A stretch of DNA of 18,582 bases from DATFCK01 sp045809745 (GTDB taxonomy: Bacteria; Verrucomicrobiota; Verrucomicrobiia; Chthoniobacterales; UBA10450): the NCBI GenBank assembly GCA_045809745.1, contig JBJMXE010000088.1, forward strand, positions 1-18,582, read 5' to 3'. Every line of letters starts with the position of its first letter. The first letter of the stretch is position 1. The position numbers and the translations under genes were made by a program. The notes under the pieces were generated by a model. The model saw only the letters and a program-made list of their open reading frames with translations. It ran no database searches and was not told where the DNA came from. This document shows positions 8,086-15,140 of this stretch, piece after piece.

Positions 8086-8104
8086 GGCGTCTGACACAGA
8101 CGCC
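8086..8104. repeat. Hairpin 3 of intergenic hairpin trio
   Basis: GGCGTCTG-ACA-CAGACGCC is a perfect 8-bp stem with a 3-nt loop, followed by CTACAAC. It begins 35 bp past the CBS stop codon on the minus strand, the right distance for a transcript-end or mRNA-stabilising structure, although no T-run follows. Confidence 0.7.
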
Positions 8105-8138
8105 CTACAACTTATCAGCTGGCGGCCGATGCCACGAA

Positions 8139-9581
8139 TCAGGAATACTCGCGGCTGACCGGCACCGACGATTTCGGCATATTCAGCCGAAGATAGGAGA
8201 GCATATCAGTTCGGGTGATCAGTCCGAGAAATTTATCGTTCTCCATCACGATGGCGACACGGCCGCGATCGAATACTGCGAGAAGATCACTAATCTTGGC
8301 CTGCGGCGGCATCGTTTCCAGCCGGTCGGACATCGCTGTCGCTACCTGATCGTTAAAGTGCGTCGAATCGCGGTGCACCTTCACCAGTAGATCCGATTCA
8401 TCGAGAATCCCGACTGCGCGACCTTTCTCGTCTAATACCGGCACCTGGGACACGTCAGCCTGCCGCATCCGTTTGAATGCAGTCAGCAAAGTATCGGCTG
8501 GCCCAACTGAAATGACCTCACCGGCTTCGTATCGGTGGCTAATCAGATCGTTAAGATCACCGTGAGGCGGGCGGGATATGAATCCCTGCTCAGCCATCCA
8601 AAAGTCGTTGTACATTTTGGAGAGATATTTGTTACCGCTATCGGCCACGAATGTGACGACACGTTTGCGCCTGGTTTGGTTGCGACAATACCGCAACGCA
8701 GCCGCCAGGAGCGTGCCAGTGGACGAACCACCCAAAATCCCTTCGGCACGCAGTAGTTCTCGGGCGGTGGCAAAACTTTCCTCGTCATCGATCTCATAGG
8801 CATCGGTCACAAAATTGAGGTCAGCAATTTCAGGAACGAAATCCTCGCCGATGCCCTCTACCGCCCAACTGCCAGACGCCACCAACTCGCCGGTCTTCAC
8901 GTATTCGTACAAAATGGAGCCGGTTGGATCCGCCAGCACCATCTCGATACCGCGTCGCGGTTTCACCCGCGAAAAGAAGCGGCCCAAGCCGGTCAAAGTA
9001 CCGCCTGAGCCAACGCCGCAAACGATCGCGTCGACGTCATGCCGCATTTGTTCCCATATCTCGGGCCCGGTGCTTCGCTCGTGAGCGCGCGGATTTGCTG
9101 GATTACCGAACTGATTGACGTAAAAGGCGCCCGGAATTTCTTCTGCTAATCGCGCAGCGACGTCCTGGTAGTACTCGGGATGGCCGCGGGTGACATCCGA
9201 CCTAACAATTCTGACTTCAGCGCCGAGAGCTTTGACGTGAAAGATCTTCTCCTGTGACATCTTGTCGGGAATCACGAGCAGGACGCGATAGCCTTTCGCG
9301 CCGGCGACCAGGGCAAGTCCGAGCCCGGTGTTTCCGGCGGTCGCTTCAATCACCGTTCCGCCGGGCTGCAATTTGCCTTCCTGCTCGGCCGCTTCGATCA
9401 TCGCCAGCGCCACCCGATCCTTGATCGAGCCGGTGGGATTTTGGTTCTCGAGCTTCACGAACAGCTGGCACGGACCAGTATCCATCCGCGTAATTTCCAC
9501 CAGTGGGGTATCGCCAATCAGCGACAGAATTGCCAGCGCCTTCTTGGCGCTCAAGTCACTGAGTGATGAAACTTCGAGCAT
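8139..9581 (-). CDS. Cystathionine beta-synthase with C-terminal CBS-domain pair
   Basis: 480 residues. Condenses homocysteine with serine (or O-acetylserine) to cystathionine, PLP-dependent, cytoplasmic. The catalytic fold-type II domain covers about 10-330: LIGDTPLVE, KLENQNPTGSIKDR with the PLP lysine at 54, EATAGNTG (79-86), GVGSGGTLTG (189-198) for phosphate binding, and GGSSTGT (284-290). Two CBS motifs follow at about 351-405 (ending VGILDESDLL) and 411-466 (ending LGLITRTDML), which in relatives bind adenosyl ligands such as S-adenosylmethionine and regulate activity. There is no N-terminal haem-binding extension as in vertebrate CBS. The domain pair and a gamma-lyase next door separate it from plain cysteine synthase. 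It starts 2 nt after the stop of the aspartyl-protease gene (TAG-TT-ATG), so it is read from the same transcript. No Shine-Dalgarno is evident, fitting reinitiation. Confidence 0.95.
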   Translation of the reverse strand: MLEVSSLSDLSAKKALAILSLIGDTPLVEITRMDTGPCQLFVKLENQNPTGSIKDRVALAMIEAAEQEGKLQPGGTVIEATAGNTGLGLALVAGAKGYRVLLVIPDKMSQEKIFHVKALGAEVRIVRSDVTRGHPEYYQDVAARLAEEIPGAFYVNQFGNPANPRAHERSTGPEIWEQMRHDVDAIVCGVGSGGTLTGLGRFFSRVKPRRGIEMVLADPTGSILYEYVKTGELVASGSWAVEGIGEDFVPEIADLNFVTDAYEIDDEESFATARELLRAEGILGGSSTGTLLAAALRYCRNQTRRKRVVTFVADSGNKYLSKMYNDFWMAEQGFISRPPHGDLNDLISHRYEAGEVISVGPADTLLTAFKRMRQADVSQVPVLDEKGRAVGILDESDLLVKVHRDSTHFNDQVATAMSDRLETMPPQAKISDLLAVFDRGRVAIVMENDKFLGLITRTDMLSYLRLNMPKSSVPVSREYS

Positions 9582-9583
9582 AA

Positions 9584-10435
9584 CTAAACCAGAGTGAATC
9601 GCCCGTTAGGATAATCGATTACCACCTTGTAATTGCGCAGGTAGTTGTATCCCACGATTCCGTCGAGCCGTGCGCCCACTGCTTCACTGAGGGTGGCGAA
9701 AAAGTCGGCGATCACGACAGGCATGTTGTCGACCTTTGCGCCTCCGACCGTAAACGAGTCGAGCACACCGGCCGTCACAGCAACTGGCGCGCCTGCAGTT
9801 ATGTCCGCCGCTATGGGCGAACCTTTGATGCGCAGCTGTTTCGCCACCTGGGGCGTGATCGCGGTGGTAAAGGTCCCGGTATCGATGGCGAACTGGAACG
9901 GGCCTTTGCGATTCGCATACACTTCGACCAGGATCAGGGGCTTTGCCGGACTGGCCAGTCTGAGCGGCATTTCGCTCTTGCTCTCGCGATTGAACACGTC
10001 TAACCGGCGTGGATCATCGAGCCGGAGCTGGCATTTTTCATAATCGATCGAGATCCGGAACGATTTCAAAAAATTGTAGCCCAGATCTCCGTCAATCTTC
10101 GCACCCACCGCAGCGCCAATCTGCTTCAGATCGACGATCCCGACATCAACCTCTGGCAGCCGTGCAGTTCCAACCGCGACGGAATCAACTTTGGCTAACG
10201 AAACCGAAACCGCGCCGCCGGCGCTTTGACCTTGTTTCGATCCGAGAACCTTTACGTTCAATTTGCTCGCCAGCTCGAGCGAAAGCAGCGATGTCCCCGC
10301 GCCGGTGTCCAAAAAGAAATCGAACGGACCGTGCTCATTCACTTCCACCGGCACGAGAATCAGAGGTTGAGCGCCGCCGGCTAAACGAAACCGTACCGTA
10401 GCGCTCTTAATCGGCAGCGATTGTGGAGTCAGCAT
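9584..10435 (-). CDS. Tandem retropepsin-like aspartyl protease, two DTG modules
   Basis: 283 residues made of two homologous modules of about 140 residues. Module 1 (about 13-139) has FFLDTGAGTS with catalytic Asp43 and ends YNFLKSFRISIDYEKCQLRL. Module 2 (about 156-283) has FAIDTGTFTT with Asp185 and ends YNYLRNYKVVIDYPNGRFTL. Each module also has the P(L)ILV.V.(N..GPF.F) strand before the DTG and a GD/DGxxGYN(F/Y)L segment after it, the layout of clan AA retropepsin-like proteins. One chain therefore carries both catalytic aspartates and could form the active site without dimerising. An in-frame TAA lies two codons upstream of the ATG, so the N-terminus is fixed and there is no signal peptide. 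The start overlaps the thioredoxin-like gene stop by one base (TGATG). Peptide substrate, or whether it is active, is unknown. A structural or binding role is possible. Confidence 0.85.
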   Translation of the reverse strand: MLTPQSLPIKSATVRFRLAGGAQPLILVPVEVNEHGPFDFFLDTGAGTSLLSLELASKLNVKVLGSKQGQSAGGAVSVSLAKVDSVAVGTARLPEVDVGIVDLKQIGAAVGAKIDGDLGYNFLKSFRISIDYEKCQLRLDDPRRLDVFNRESKSEMPLRLASPAKPLILVEVYANRKGPFQFAIDTGTFTTAITPQVAKQLRIKGSPIAADITAGAPVAVTAGVLDSFTVGGAKVDNMPVVIADFFATLSEAVGARLDGIVGYNYLRNYKVVIDYPNGRFTLV

Positions 10436-10938
10436 CAGTTACCCGCAGTATTGTCGGCCTTGTGTGACCAGGAAGATTCGCTGTCGGCAAGGAGTTGTTG
10501 CAACACCGGAAAGCGCATTTCACCGTAATTGAAGGCGAAGCGCAACTCCCCAGCTTGATAGATCCAGGTGCTCGGAATCCAGGAAAGGGGAAGGCCAAGG
10601 AAATGTTTGATGTGATCCTGACCGCGCGGCCCAGGGTCGGCCAGAACGGTCACGTTGGGCTGGTTCAGCAGGCCGAACTTCTCCAGCATCGGCCGCCCGT
10701 CTTCGCCGCCGTTCCAAACGGACACGAAATAGAATCGAACGTTCGGATTCTTCTTAACCATCTCGCTCCAGCCGCCGCTCTTCAATTCCGCCTGACAGTT
10801 GGAACACCAGGGCGCCCAAAGATGTACTACGCTGAGGCCGGGCTGGTTGATACCGGCGGTAAGCTGCTGCTCCGCCGTTTCGCCGCGAACCGACGCACTG
10901 GCGACAAACAAGGCTACTAGTGCGGCAGAGCGGATCAT
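10435..10938 (-). CDS. Exported thioredoxin-like (TlpA-type) protein
   Basis: 167 residues from the ATG at 10938. Residues 1-19 look like a signal peptide (MIRSAALVALFVASASVRG), followed by the mature thioredoxin fold: VVHLWAPWCSNCQAE with the redox cysteines at 45 and 48, a central FYFVSVWNGGEDG strand region, and SWIPSTWIY supplying the cis-proline loop. TlpA-like proteins reduce or exchange disulfides in the periplasm. The frame is open a further 61 codons upstream to 11121, with alternative ATGs at 11040 and 11028; an AAAGGA lies 11-12 nt before the latter. A longer start would bury the hydrophobic segment, so the signal-peptide start is preferred, but it has only a weak AAGA-type ribosome site. 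It is the first gene of the minus-strand set and overlaps the aspartyl protease by one base, so it probably heads the operon that includes CBS. Confidence 0.85.
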   Translation of the reverse strand: MIRSAALVALFVASASVRGETAEQQLTAGINQPGLSVVHLWAPWCSNCQAELKSGGWSEMVKKNPNVRFYFVSVWNGGEDGRPMLEKFGLLNQPNVTVLADPGPRGQDHIKHFLGLPLSWIPSTWIYQAGELRFAFNYGEMRFPVLQQLLADSESSWSHKADNTAGN

Positions 10939-11306
10939 TCTTTTTAAAATTAAGGGAAAACGGCGTTCGCTCAAGGCAATGGATGCCGAAGACAGGGGAA
11001 TCGGCCCCGGTGGACCGGCGGTACTCATAATATAAGGCATCCTTTCCCGAAGTGTAGGGTATATCGGCCTTAGGATGACCCGCCGACACCTGACTCCTGA
11101 TCGCCCCTTTAGCTTCGCCATCGAGGAAGTTGACCTCCGCAGGGAAAACGCCTACTGTGGCGCTCCGTTTCTCCGGCTGTAGCGTGCGGTGTATTGCCGC
11201 CGATATGTCTAGAGCCGCAGGACTATCCGGTAGCCATTTGCTTTGCGTCGTTATGGCGTAACGAGAGCGGCGTCCGGGACAGCGCCCAAGGAGCGCAATT
11301 TATCTT
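10939..11306. promoter_or_regulatory. Divergent intergenic region between thioredoxin-like gene and rpsA
   Basis: About 370 bp separates the preferred thioredoxin-like start from rpsA, and promoters for both operons should lie here. On the plus strand a possible -35 TTGACC (11130-11135) and a poor -10 TACTGT (11153-11158) are 17 bp apart; this is weak. The rpsA leader holds a small hairpin TCGTTA-TGGCG-TAACGA (11248-11264). On the minus strand a TATATT lies near 11029-11034, just before an alternative ATG for the thioredoxin-like gene. I find no recognisable riboswitch, tRNA or other RNA gene. Confidence 0.35.
11288..11293 (+). promoter_or_regulatory. Ribosome binding site candidate of rpsA
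   Basis: AAGGAG is the strongest Shine-Dalgarno match before any gene in this window. It is 13 nt from the ATG at 11307, longer than the usual 5-9 nt. ATGs at 11316 and 11328 are alternatives, the latter preceded by its own AGGA. The 11307 start is kept because the extra residues (MVQMQDLM) resemble the N-terminus I recall for related S1 proteins. Confidence 0.55.
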
Positions 11307-13007
11307 ATGGTGCAAATGCAGGATTTAATGTCGAAACCGATGCCGGACTTCCGTGAAGGCAGCATCGTCAAAGGACGTATTCTCGAAATTCGACCGCGCG
11401 AAGTGCTCGTCGACATCGGCTACAAATCTGAAGGCATCATCTCAATTTCTGAATTCGATGACGTAGAGAACCTCGAGGTCGGGGACGAAGTCGATGTCCT
11501 GCTCGAGCGGTTGGAAAACGACGAAGGTATGGTCGTTCTCTCGAAAGAGAAGGCGGCCTACCGCCAGAATTGGAACAAGATTGCAGGTGTTTTCCAAGAT
11601 GACGGCCTCATCAAAGGCAAGGTCAAGTCCGTGGTTAAGGGCGGACTGATGGTGAACATCGGCGTCGAAGCGTTCCTGCCTGCTTCGCAGATCGACATCG
11701 TGCCACCCAAGGATCTGCAGCAATTCGTCGGCAACACCTACGATTTCAAGATCGTCAAAATTAACGATGACCGGCGCAATGTGGTTCTCAGCCGCCGCGA
11801 GCTTATTGAGCAGGAGCGCAGCGAAAAGCGCCAGAAATTCCTGGACAGCGTCAAAGTCGGCGACCGCGTGACCGGCACTGTCAAAAACCTGACCGATTTC
11901 GGCGCATTCATCGATCTCGATGGCATGGATGGGTTGCTCCACATCACCGACATGACCTGGGGCCGACTCGGCCATCCCAGCGAATTGGTGAAGGTCGGGC
12001 AGCAGTTGGAAGTCATCGTTCTCGACATCAACAAGGAGAAAGAGCGTGTTTCGTTAGGCCTGAAGCAGACCCAGAAGAACCCGTGGGATCAGATTGAAGA
12101 ACGATTCCCGGCCGGGCAGCGTGTCAAAGGCAAGATTACCAATCTGGTGCCTTACGGCGCGTTTGTGGAACTCGAAGAGGGCGTCGAAGGCCTGATCCAC
12201 GTTTCAGAACTTTCCTGGACCAAGCGGATCATGCGTCCTTCGGACATCCTCACCGTTGGCCAGGAAGTCGAAGCTGTCGTTCTCGGGGTCAACAAAGAGG
12301 AACAAAAGATTTCGTTAGGTCTGCGCCAGCTCGAATCCAATCCATGGGATGAGATCGAGAAGAAGTTCACCATCGGCAGCCGGGTAAAGGGGAAGATTCG
12401 CAACATGACCGCCTACGGTGCGTTCGTCGAACTGGATGAAGGCATCGACGGAATGATTCACGTGTCCGACTTGAGCTGGACCCGGAAGATCAATCATCCG
12501 AGTGAGGTGTTCAAAAAAGGCGACGAAGTCGAAGCCGAGGTCATCGACATCGATAAGACCAACCAGCGAATCAGTCTCGGCATTAAGCAGTTGAGCGAAG
12601 ATCCGTGGAAGAACATCGATCAAAAGTACAAGATTGGTGACTTGGTGACCGGCAAGGTGACCAAGCTGGCGAGCTTCGGCGCGTTCGTTCAGTTGCAGGA
12701 TGACATCGACGGTCTGGTCCACATCTCGCAGCTCAGCGAAGATCGTGTGGCTAAGGTGAAAGATGTTCTGAAGGTCGGTCAGGAAGTGGAAGCCCGCGTC
12801 ATCAAGGTGGACAAAGTGGAGCGCCGCATCGGTCTCTCCATTAAGGCGGCCAACTACTCAGAGGAAGAGCTGCGTCGGGAATCCGAGGCGTTCGACACCT
12901 TGCGGCCGGGCGAAGATATGGTCGGCTTGGAAAAGGCGTTTGCCGCTGCCGAGCAGGAGGACTATCGCCCGGGCGAGTCCAAGGCCAGCAAAGACCCCAA
13001 GAAGTAG
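11307..13007 (+). CDS. rpsA: 30S ribosomal protein S1
   Basis: 566 residues with six S1 (OB-fold) RNA-binding domains at about 17-82, 99-166, 184-254, 269-341, 356-427 and 443-515, the full-length arrangement of Gram-negative S1. Domains 3-6 carry the strongly repeated signature (V.G.V..L..FGAFV.L....GL.H.S.LSW), for example TDFGAFIDLDGMDGLLHITD and VPYGAFVELEEGVEGLIHVS. Domains 1-2, which in Escherichia coli anchor S1 to the ribosome through S2, are more divergent, as expected. S1 recruits and unfolds mRNA on the 30S subunit, which matters where genes lack Shine-Dalgarno sites, as many do here. The C-terminus ends in an acidic/basic tail (ESKASKDPKK). The gene stands alone, divergent from the thioredoxin-like gene and 149 bp before the glycan cluster. 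S1 often represses its own translation through its leader; that is only an inference here. Confidence 0.97.
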   Translation: MVQMQDLMSKPMPDFREGSIVKGRILEIRPREVLVDIGYKSEGIISISEFDDVENLEVGDEVDVLLERLENDEGMVVLSKEKAAYRQNWNKIAGVFQDDGLIKGKVKSVVKGGLMVNIGVEAFLPASQIDIVPPKDLQQFVGNTYDFKIVKINDDRRNVVLSRRELIEQERSEKRQKFLDSVKVGDRVTGTVKNLTDFGAFIDLDGMDGLLHITDMTWGRLGHPSELVKVGQQLEVIVLDINKEKERVSLGLKQTQKNPWDQIEERFPAGQRVKGKITNLVPYGAFVELEEGVEGLIHVSELSWTKRIMRPSDILTVGQEVEAVVLGVNKEEQKISLGLRQLESNPWDEIEKKFTIGSRVKGKIRNMTAYGAFVELDEGIDGMIHVSDLSWTRKINHPSEVFKKGDEVEAEVIDIDKTNQRISLGIKQLSEDPWKNIDQKYKIGDLVTGKVTKLASFGAFVQLQDDIDGLVHISQLSEDRVAKVKDVLKVGQEVEARVIKVDKVERRIGLSIKAANYSEEELRRESEAFDTLRPGEDMVGLEKAFAAAEQEDYRPGESKASKDPKK

Positions 13008-13156
13008 GGACTGGAATCGGCGCCCGGCGCCGTGAGTGATCATACCAGCGTCGTCGTGAACGACTGGGGCTGCACGTATTACGTGGCTGTCGTCCCCAGG
13101 AGTGCGCTGCAGAGTCGCTTTTCGGATTAACTCTGTCGTAAACTGGCTGCACCCTA
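13008..13156. other. Gap after rpsA with stem-loop structures
   Basis: 149 bp without coding potential. A GC-rich near-palindrome CGGCGCCCGGCGCCG lies at 13019-13033. A larger interrupted hairpin runs from 13064 to 13099: outer stem CTGGGG (13064-13069) with CCCCAG (13094-13099), inner stem CACGT (13073-13077) with ACGTG (13081-13085) around an ATT loop. Neither is followed by a convincing T-run. They may end the rpsA transcript or be remnants of repeats. Confidence 0.4.
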
Positions 13157-15091
13157 ATGCTGGCCAGTGTTAGCGCCGTCATATTCCACGTCCTCGTCGC
13201 GGTAGCGCTACTCACGCTGCCGGGATTAGCTATACTGGCAATCGGTGCGTGCCGAGCCCCGTTAGGCCTGCTCTCCCGAATCACCATCGCGCCGGGAATC
13301 ACGATCGCGCTGACGGTTCTTCTATTCGTCTGGTGCGACCTGTTGCACGTCACCGTGGGACCGTTCCTACCATGGTTGATGTTGGTCATTTCCATTGCGG
13401 TGTTGATCATTATCGGCCGACGACGCGGCGGTGACCTTCCCGGACTTTTCTTCTCTGTCCGCAGCAATCTCGGCGACTGGTCGGCGGCGATCGGATTAAT
13501 CGCTGTCCTGGCGATCTTCCTGGCGGTCCGTTTCCGCGCCACCTGGGGATGGTGCGTTCCACCGGGCGTCGATACCGAGCAACACACGATGATCGTGCAG
13601 TTGCTGATGGAACATCGCGGTCTCTTCTCTTCATGGGCTCCCTACAGTGACGCCGAGACGTTCACCTATCACTTCGGTTTCCACGCGATCACGGCAACCT
13701 TCGGTTGGTTAACGCACCTGAATGGTGCCGATTCAGTGTACATCATGGGACGAGTCCTGGCGGCGGCCGCAGCTGCTTCGTTATTCGCATTGGTTCGGCT
13801 TTGGACCCGCAGCGCCTGGGCTGGAGCGTTTGCGGCGGCATTTTGGGAAATTACGTCTAACTACTTTTTTCTTTTCGAAGTCATGGGACGCTGGGCGCTC
13901 CTGGCCGGGCTCACTTGCCTGACAAGCGGATTGGTTCTGCTGTCACTTTATCTTCGTCCTGCACCTTTAACGCGCCGGACGGGTCTGGGATTGCTCTGCG
14001 CAATTACCACAGGAGGACTCGCGCTCACGCAGTACAAGAGTGCCATTCTATTCGCGGTCCTCGCCGGTAGCTTGTTCCTTTTTCGCTGTGCTTCGCAGTT
14101 CATCAAAAAACCTGGTCGCTCCTTGCATCGCATCACCCGCTTGATATTCCGAATTGCCGCAGTGGCGGTCGTGGCAGTGCTGCTTGCCGCGCCAAGGCTT
14201 CATGCCGTCATGGAGGCTCGGGCCGGTCGTTACCTGAAAAAAATCGTCCTCGAAGCCCCAGCTGCCTCGATCAGCAAATTTGACCAACCCACACTCAATG
14301 CCTGGGGCATACTACGAAGCCGATTCAGCGATTGGCGCAAGGCGACGGTTTCGAGCCTGGCCATCGCCGGATTGATCGTCATGGTTAAACGCCGTCCCAA
14401 CGCGCTCTGGTTTCCGGTCGGCTGGATCCTGATCACACTCGTTATGAACCCGGCGCTGATCGGAAGCAGTCGGCTCGGATTGATAGACGAAATTCATTGG
14501 AAGCTGGCGGTGGACTGCTGCTTCGCAGCGATGGCCGGGTTCTTGGTTGGAATGATTATCGAATATTTGAAGCCAGCATCCTCGCTGCTTGCCACTGCGG
14601 TAGCCGGTGTGATCCTGCTTGCCGTTAGTCTGCGCGGGGCGATGGCTTTGCCCACCATTTATGATTCCGTTAGGTATGTAATGCCGGACGATTTGCGGTT
14701 GATGAATTGGATTCGGCAGAGTGTTCCGGACGCGGAGCTGATCGCCGGGCGGGTCGAACCCGAACACGGTGAAATGCTCGGCTGGGACGCGATGATGTGG
14801 CTGCCGTATTTCACCGGTCATCGCACCAATCACACCAGTTTGGCGGCGGCCTTGGAACAAGGACCGACCGAATCGCGCCGGCGGTGGAAGGAATTTAGTG
14901 CCGAACTGTACCGCCGGGATATGTCGATCATGGATGCGGCCGCGTGGATGCAGGAACGAGGGTTTCGATGGTTTTACGTCGGCGTTTTGGAACGCCGCCG
15001 AGACGTTCAGCTACTGGAGCAACTCGCTCGAAATCCTGGGCTTGAGGTGGCACATCAGGAGGGGGACGCGCTAATATACCGCGTCAGGTAA
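13157..15091 (+). CDS. Polytopic membrane protein, probable GT-C-type glycosyltransferase
   Basis: 644 residues with many hydrophobic segments in the first ~500 (for example 5-31, 44-66, 70-87, 108-125, 197-213, 222-240, 246-266, 276-308) and a soluble C-terminal part from about 510. After the fourth segment there is a loop with GVDTEQHTMIVQLL (Asp139, His143) and YHFGFHAITA (171-180). GT-C enzymes place an acidic residue and histidines in the first large periplasmic loop, and 'D...H' followed by 'L...G' is typical of these lipid-phosphosugar-dependent transferases. I therefore infer a GT-C fold transferring a sugar from a polyprenyl-phosphate donor, acting in the inner membrane, though a DUF6541-type protein of unknown role is equally possible. 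It precedes the three glycosyltransferases by 49 bp and is probably in the same operon. The ATG at 13157 has no good ribosome site. Confidence 0.75.
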   Translation: MLASVSAVIFHVLVAVALLTLPGLAILAIGACRAPLGLLSRITIAPGITIALTVLLFVWCDLLHVTVGPFLPWLMLVISIAVLIIIGRRRGGDLPGLFFSVRSNLGDWSAAIGLIAVLAIFLAVRFRATWGWCVPPGVDTEQHTMIVQLLMEHRGLFSSWAPYSDAETFTYHFGFHAITATFGWLTHLNGADSVYIMGRVLAAAAAASLFALVRLWTRSAWAGAFAAAFWEITSNYFFLFEVMGRWALLAGLTCLTSGLVLLSLYLRPAPLTRRTGLGLLCAITTGGLALTQYKSAILFAVLAGSLFLFRCASQFIKKPGRSLHRITRLIFRIAAVAVVAVLLAAPRLHAVMEARAGRYLKKIVLEAPAASISKFDQPTLNAWGILRSRFSDWRKATVSSLAIAGLIVMVKRRPNALWFPVGWILITLVMNPALIGSSRLGLIDEIHWKLAVDCCFAAMAGFLVGMIIEYLKPASSLLATAVAGVILLAVSLRGAMALPTIYDSVRYVMPDDLRLMNWIRQSVPDAELIAGRVEPEHGEMLGWDAMMWLPYFTGHRTNHTSLAAALEQGPTESRRRWKEFSAELYRRDMSIMDAAAWMQERGFRWFYVGVLERRRDVQLLEQLARNPGLEVAHQEGDALIYRVR

Positions 15092-15140
15092 AAATCAATC
15101 AATTGCGCCGCCTTTCCCTCGTGTGGTACCATAGATTCGC

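Larger units (their letters stand above)
7926..8138. other. Repeat-filled gap between CBS and gamma-lyase genes
   Basis: 213 bp with no coding potential. It contains a 12-bp direct repeat next to the gamma-lyase start and three consecutive hairpins, each listed separately. If the two sulfur genes are one transcript, these structures lie inside the messenger RNA. If not, the promoter of the gamma-lyase gene must lie here, but no clear -35/-10 pair is visible. Confidence 0.6.

Noticed and set aside
8000..8104. Possible CRISPR array
   Set aside because: The units are hairpins with different sequences, not identical repeats with spacers, and no cas gene is present.
11130..11158. Sigma-70-like promoter for rpsA as a firm call
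   Set aside because: The -35 match is good but the -10 (TACTGT) matches only three of six bases. It is mentioned only as a weak candidate in the intergenic entry.
11442..11975. Minus-strand open frame of 177 codons inside rpsA
   Set aside because: Antisense shadow of a highly conserved ribosomal protein gene in a GC-rich genome, with no recognisable motif.
12841..13587. Minus-strand open frame of 248 codons across the rpsA end and the membrane-protein start
   Set aside because: Composition is rich in Arg, Pro, Thr and Ser with no domain. It is antisense to two well-supported genes and spans the gap between them.
14312..14860. Minus-strand 182-codon frame inside the GT-C-like gene
   Set aside because: Rich in Gln, His, Asn and Arg as expected from reading hydrophobic codons backwards; no domain seen.
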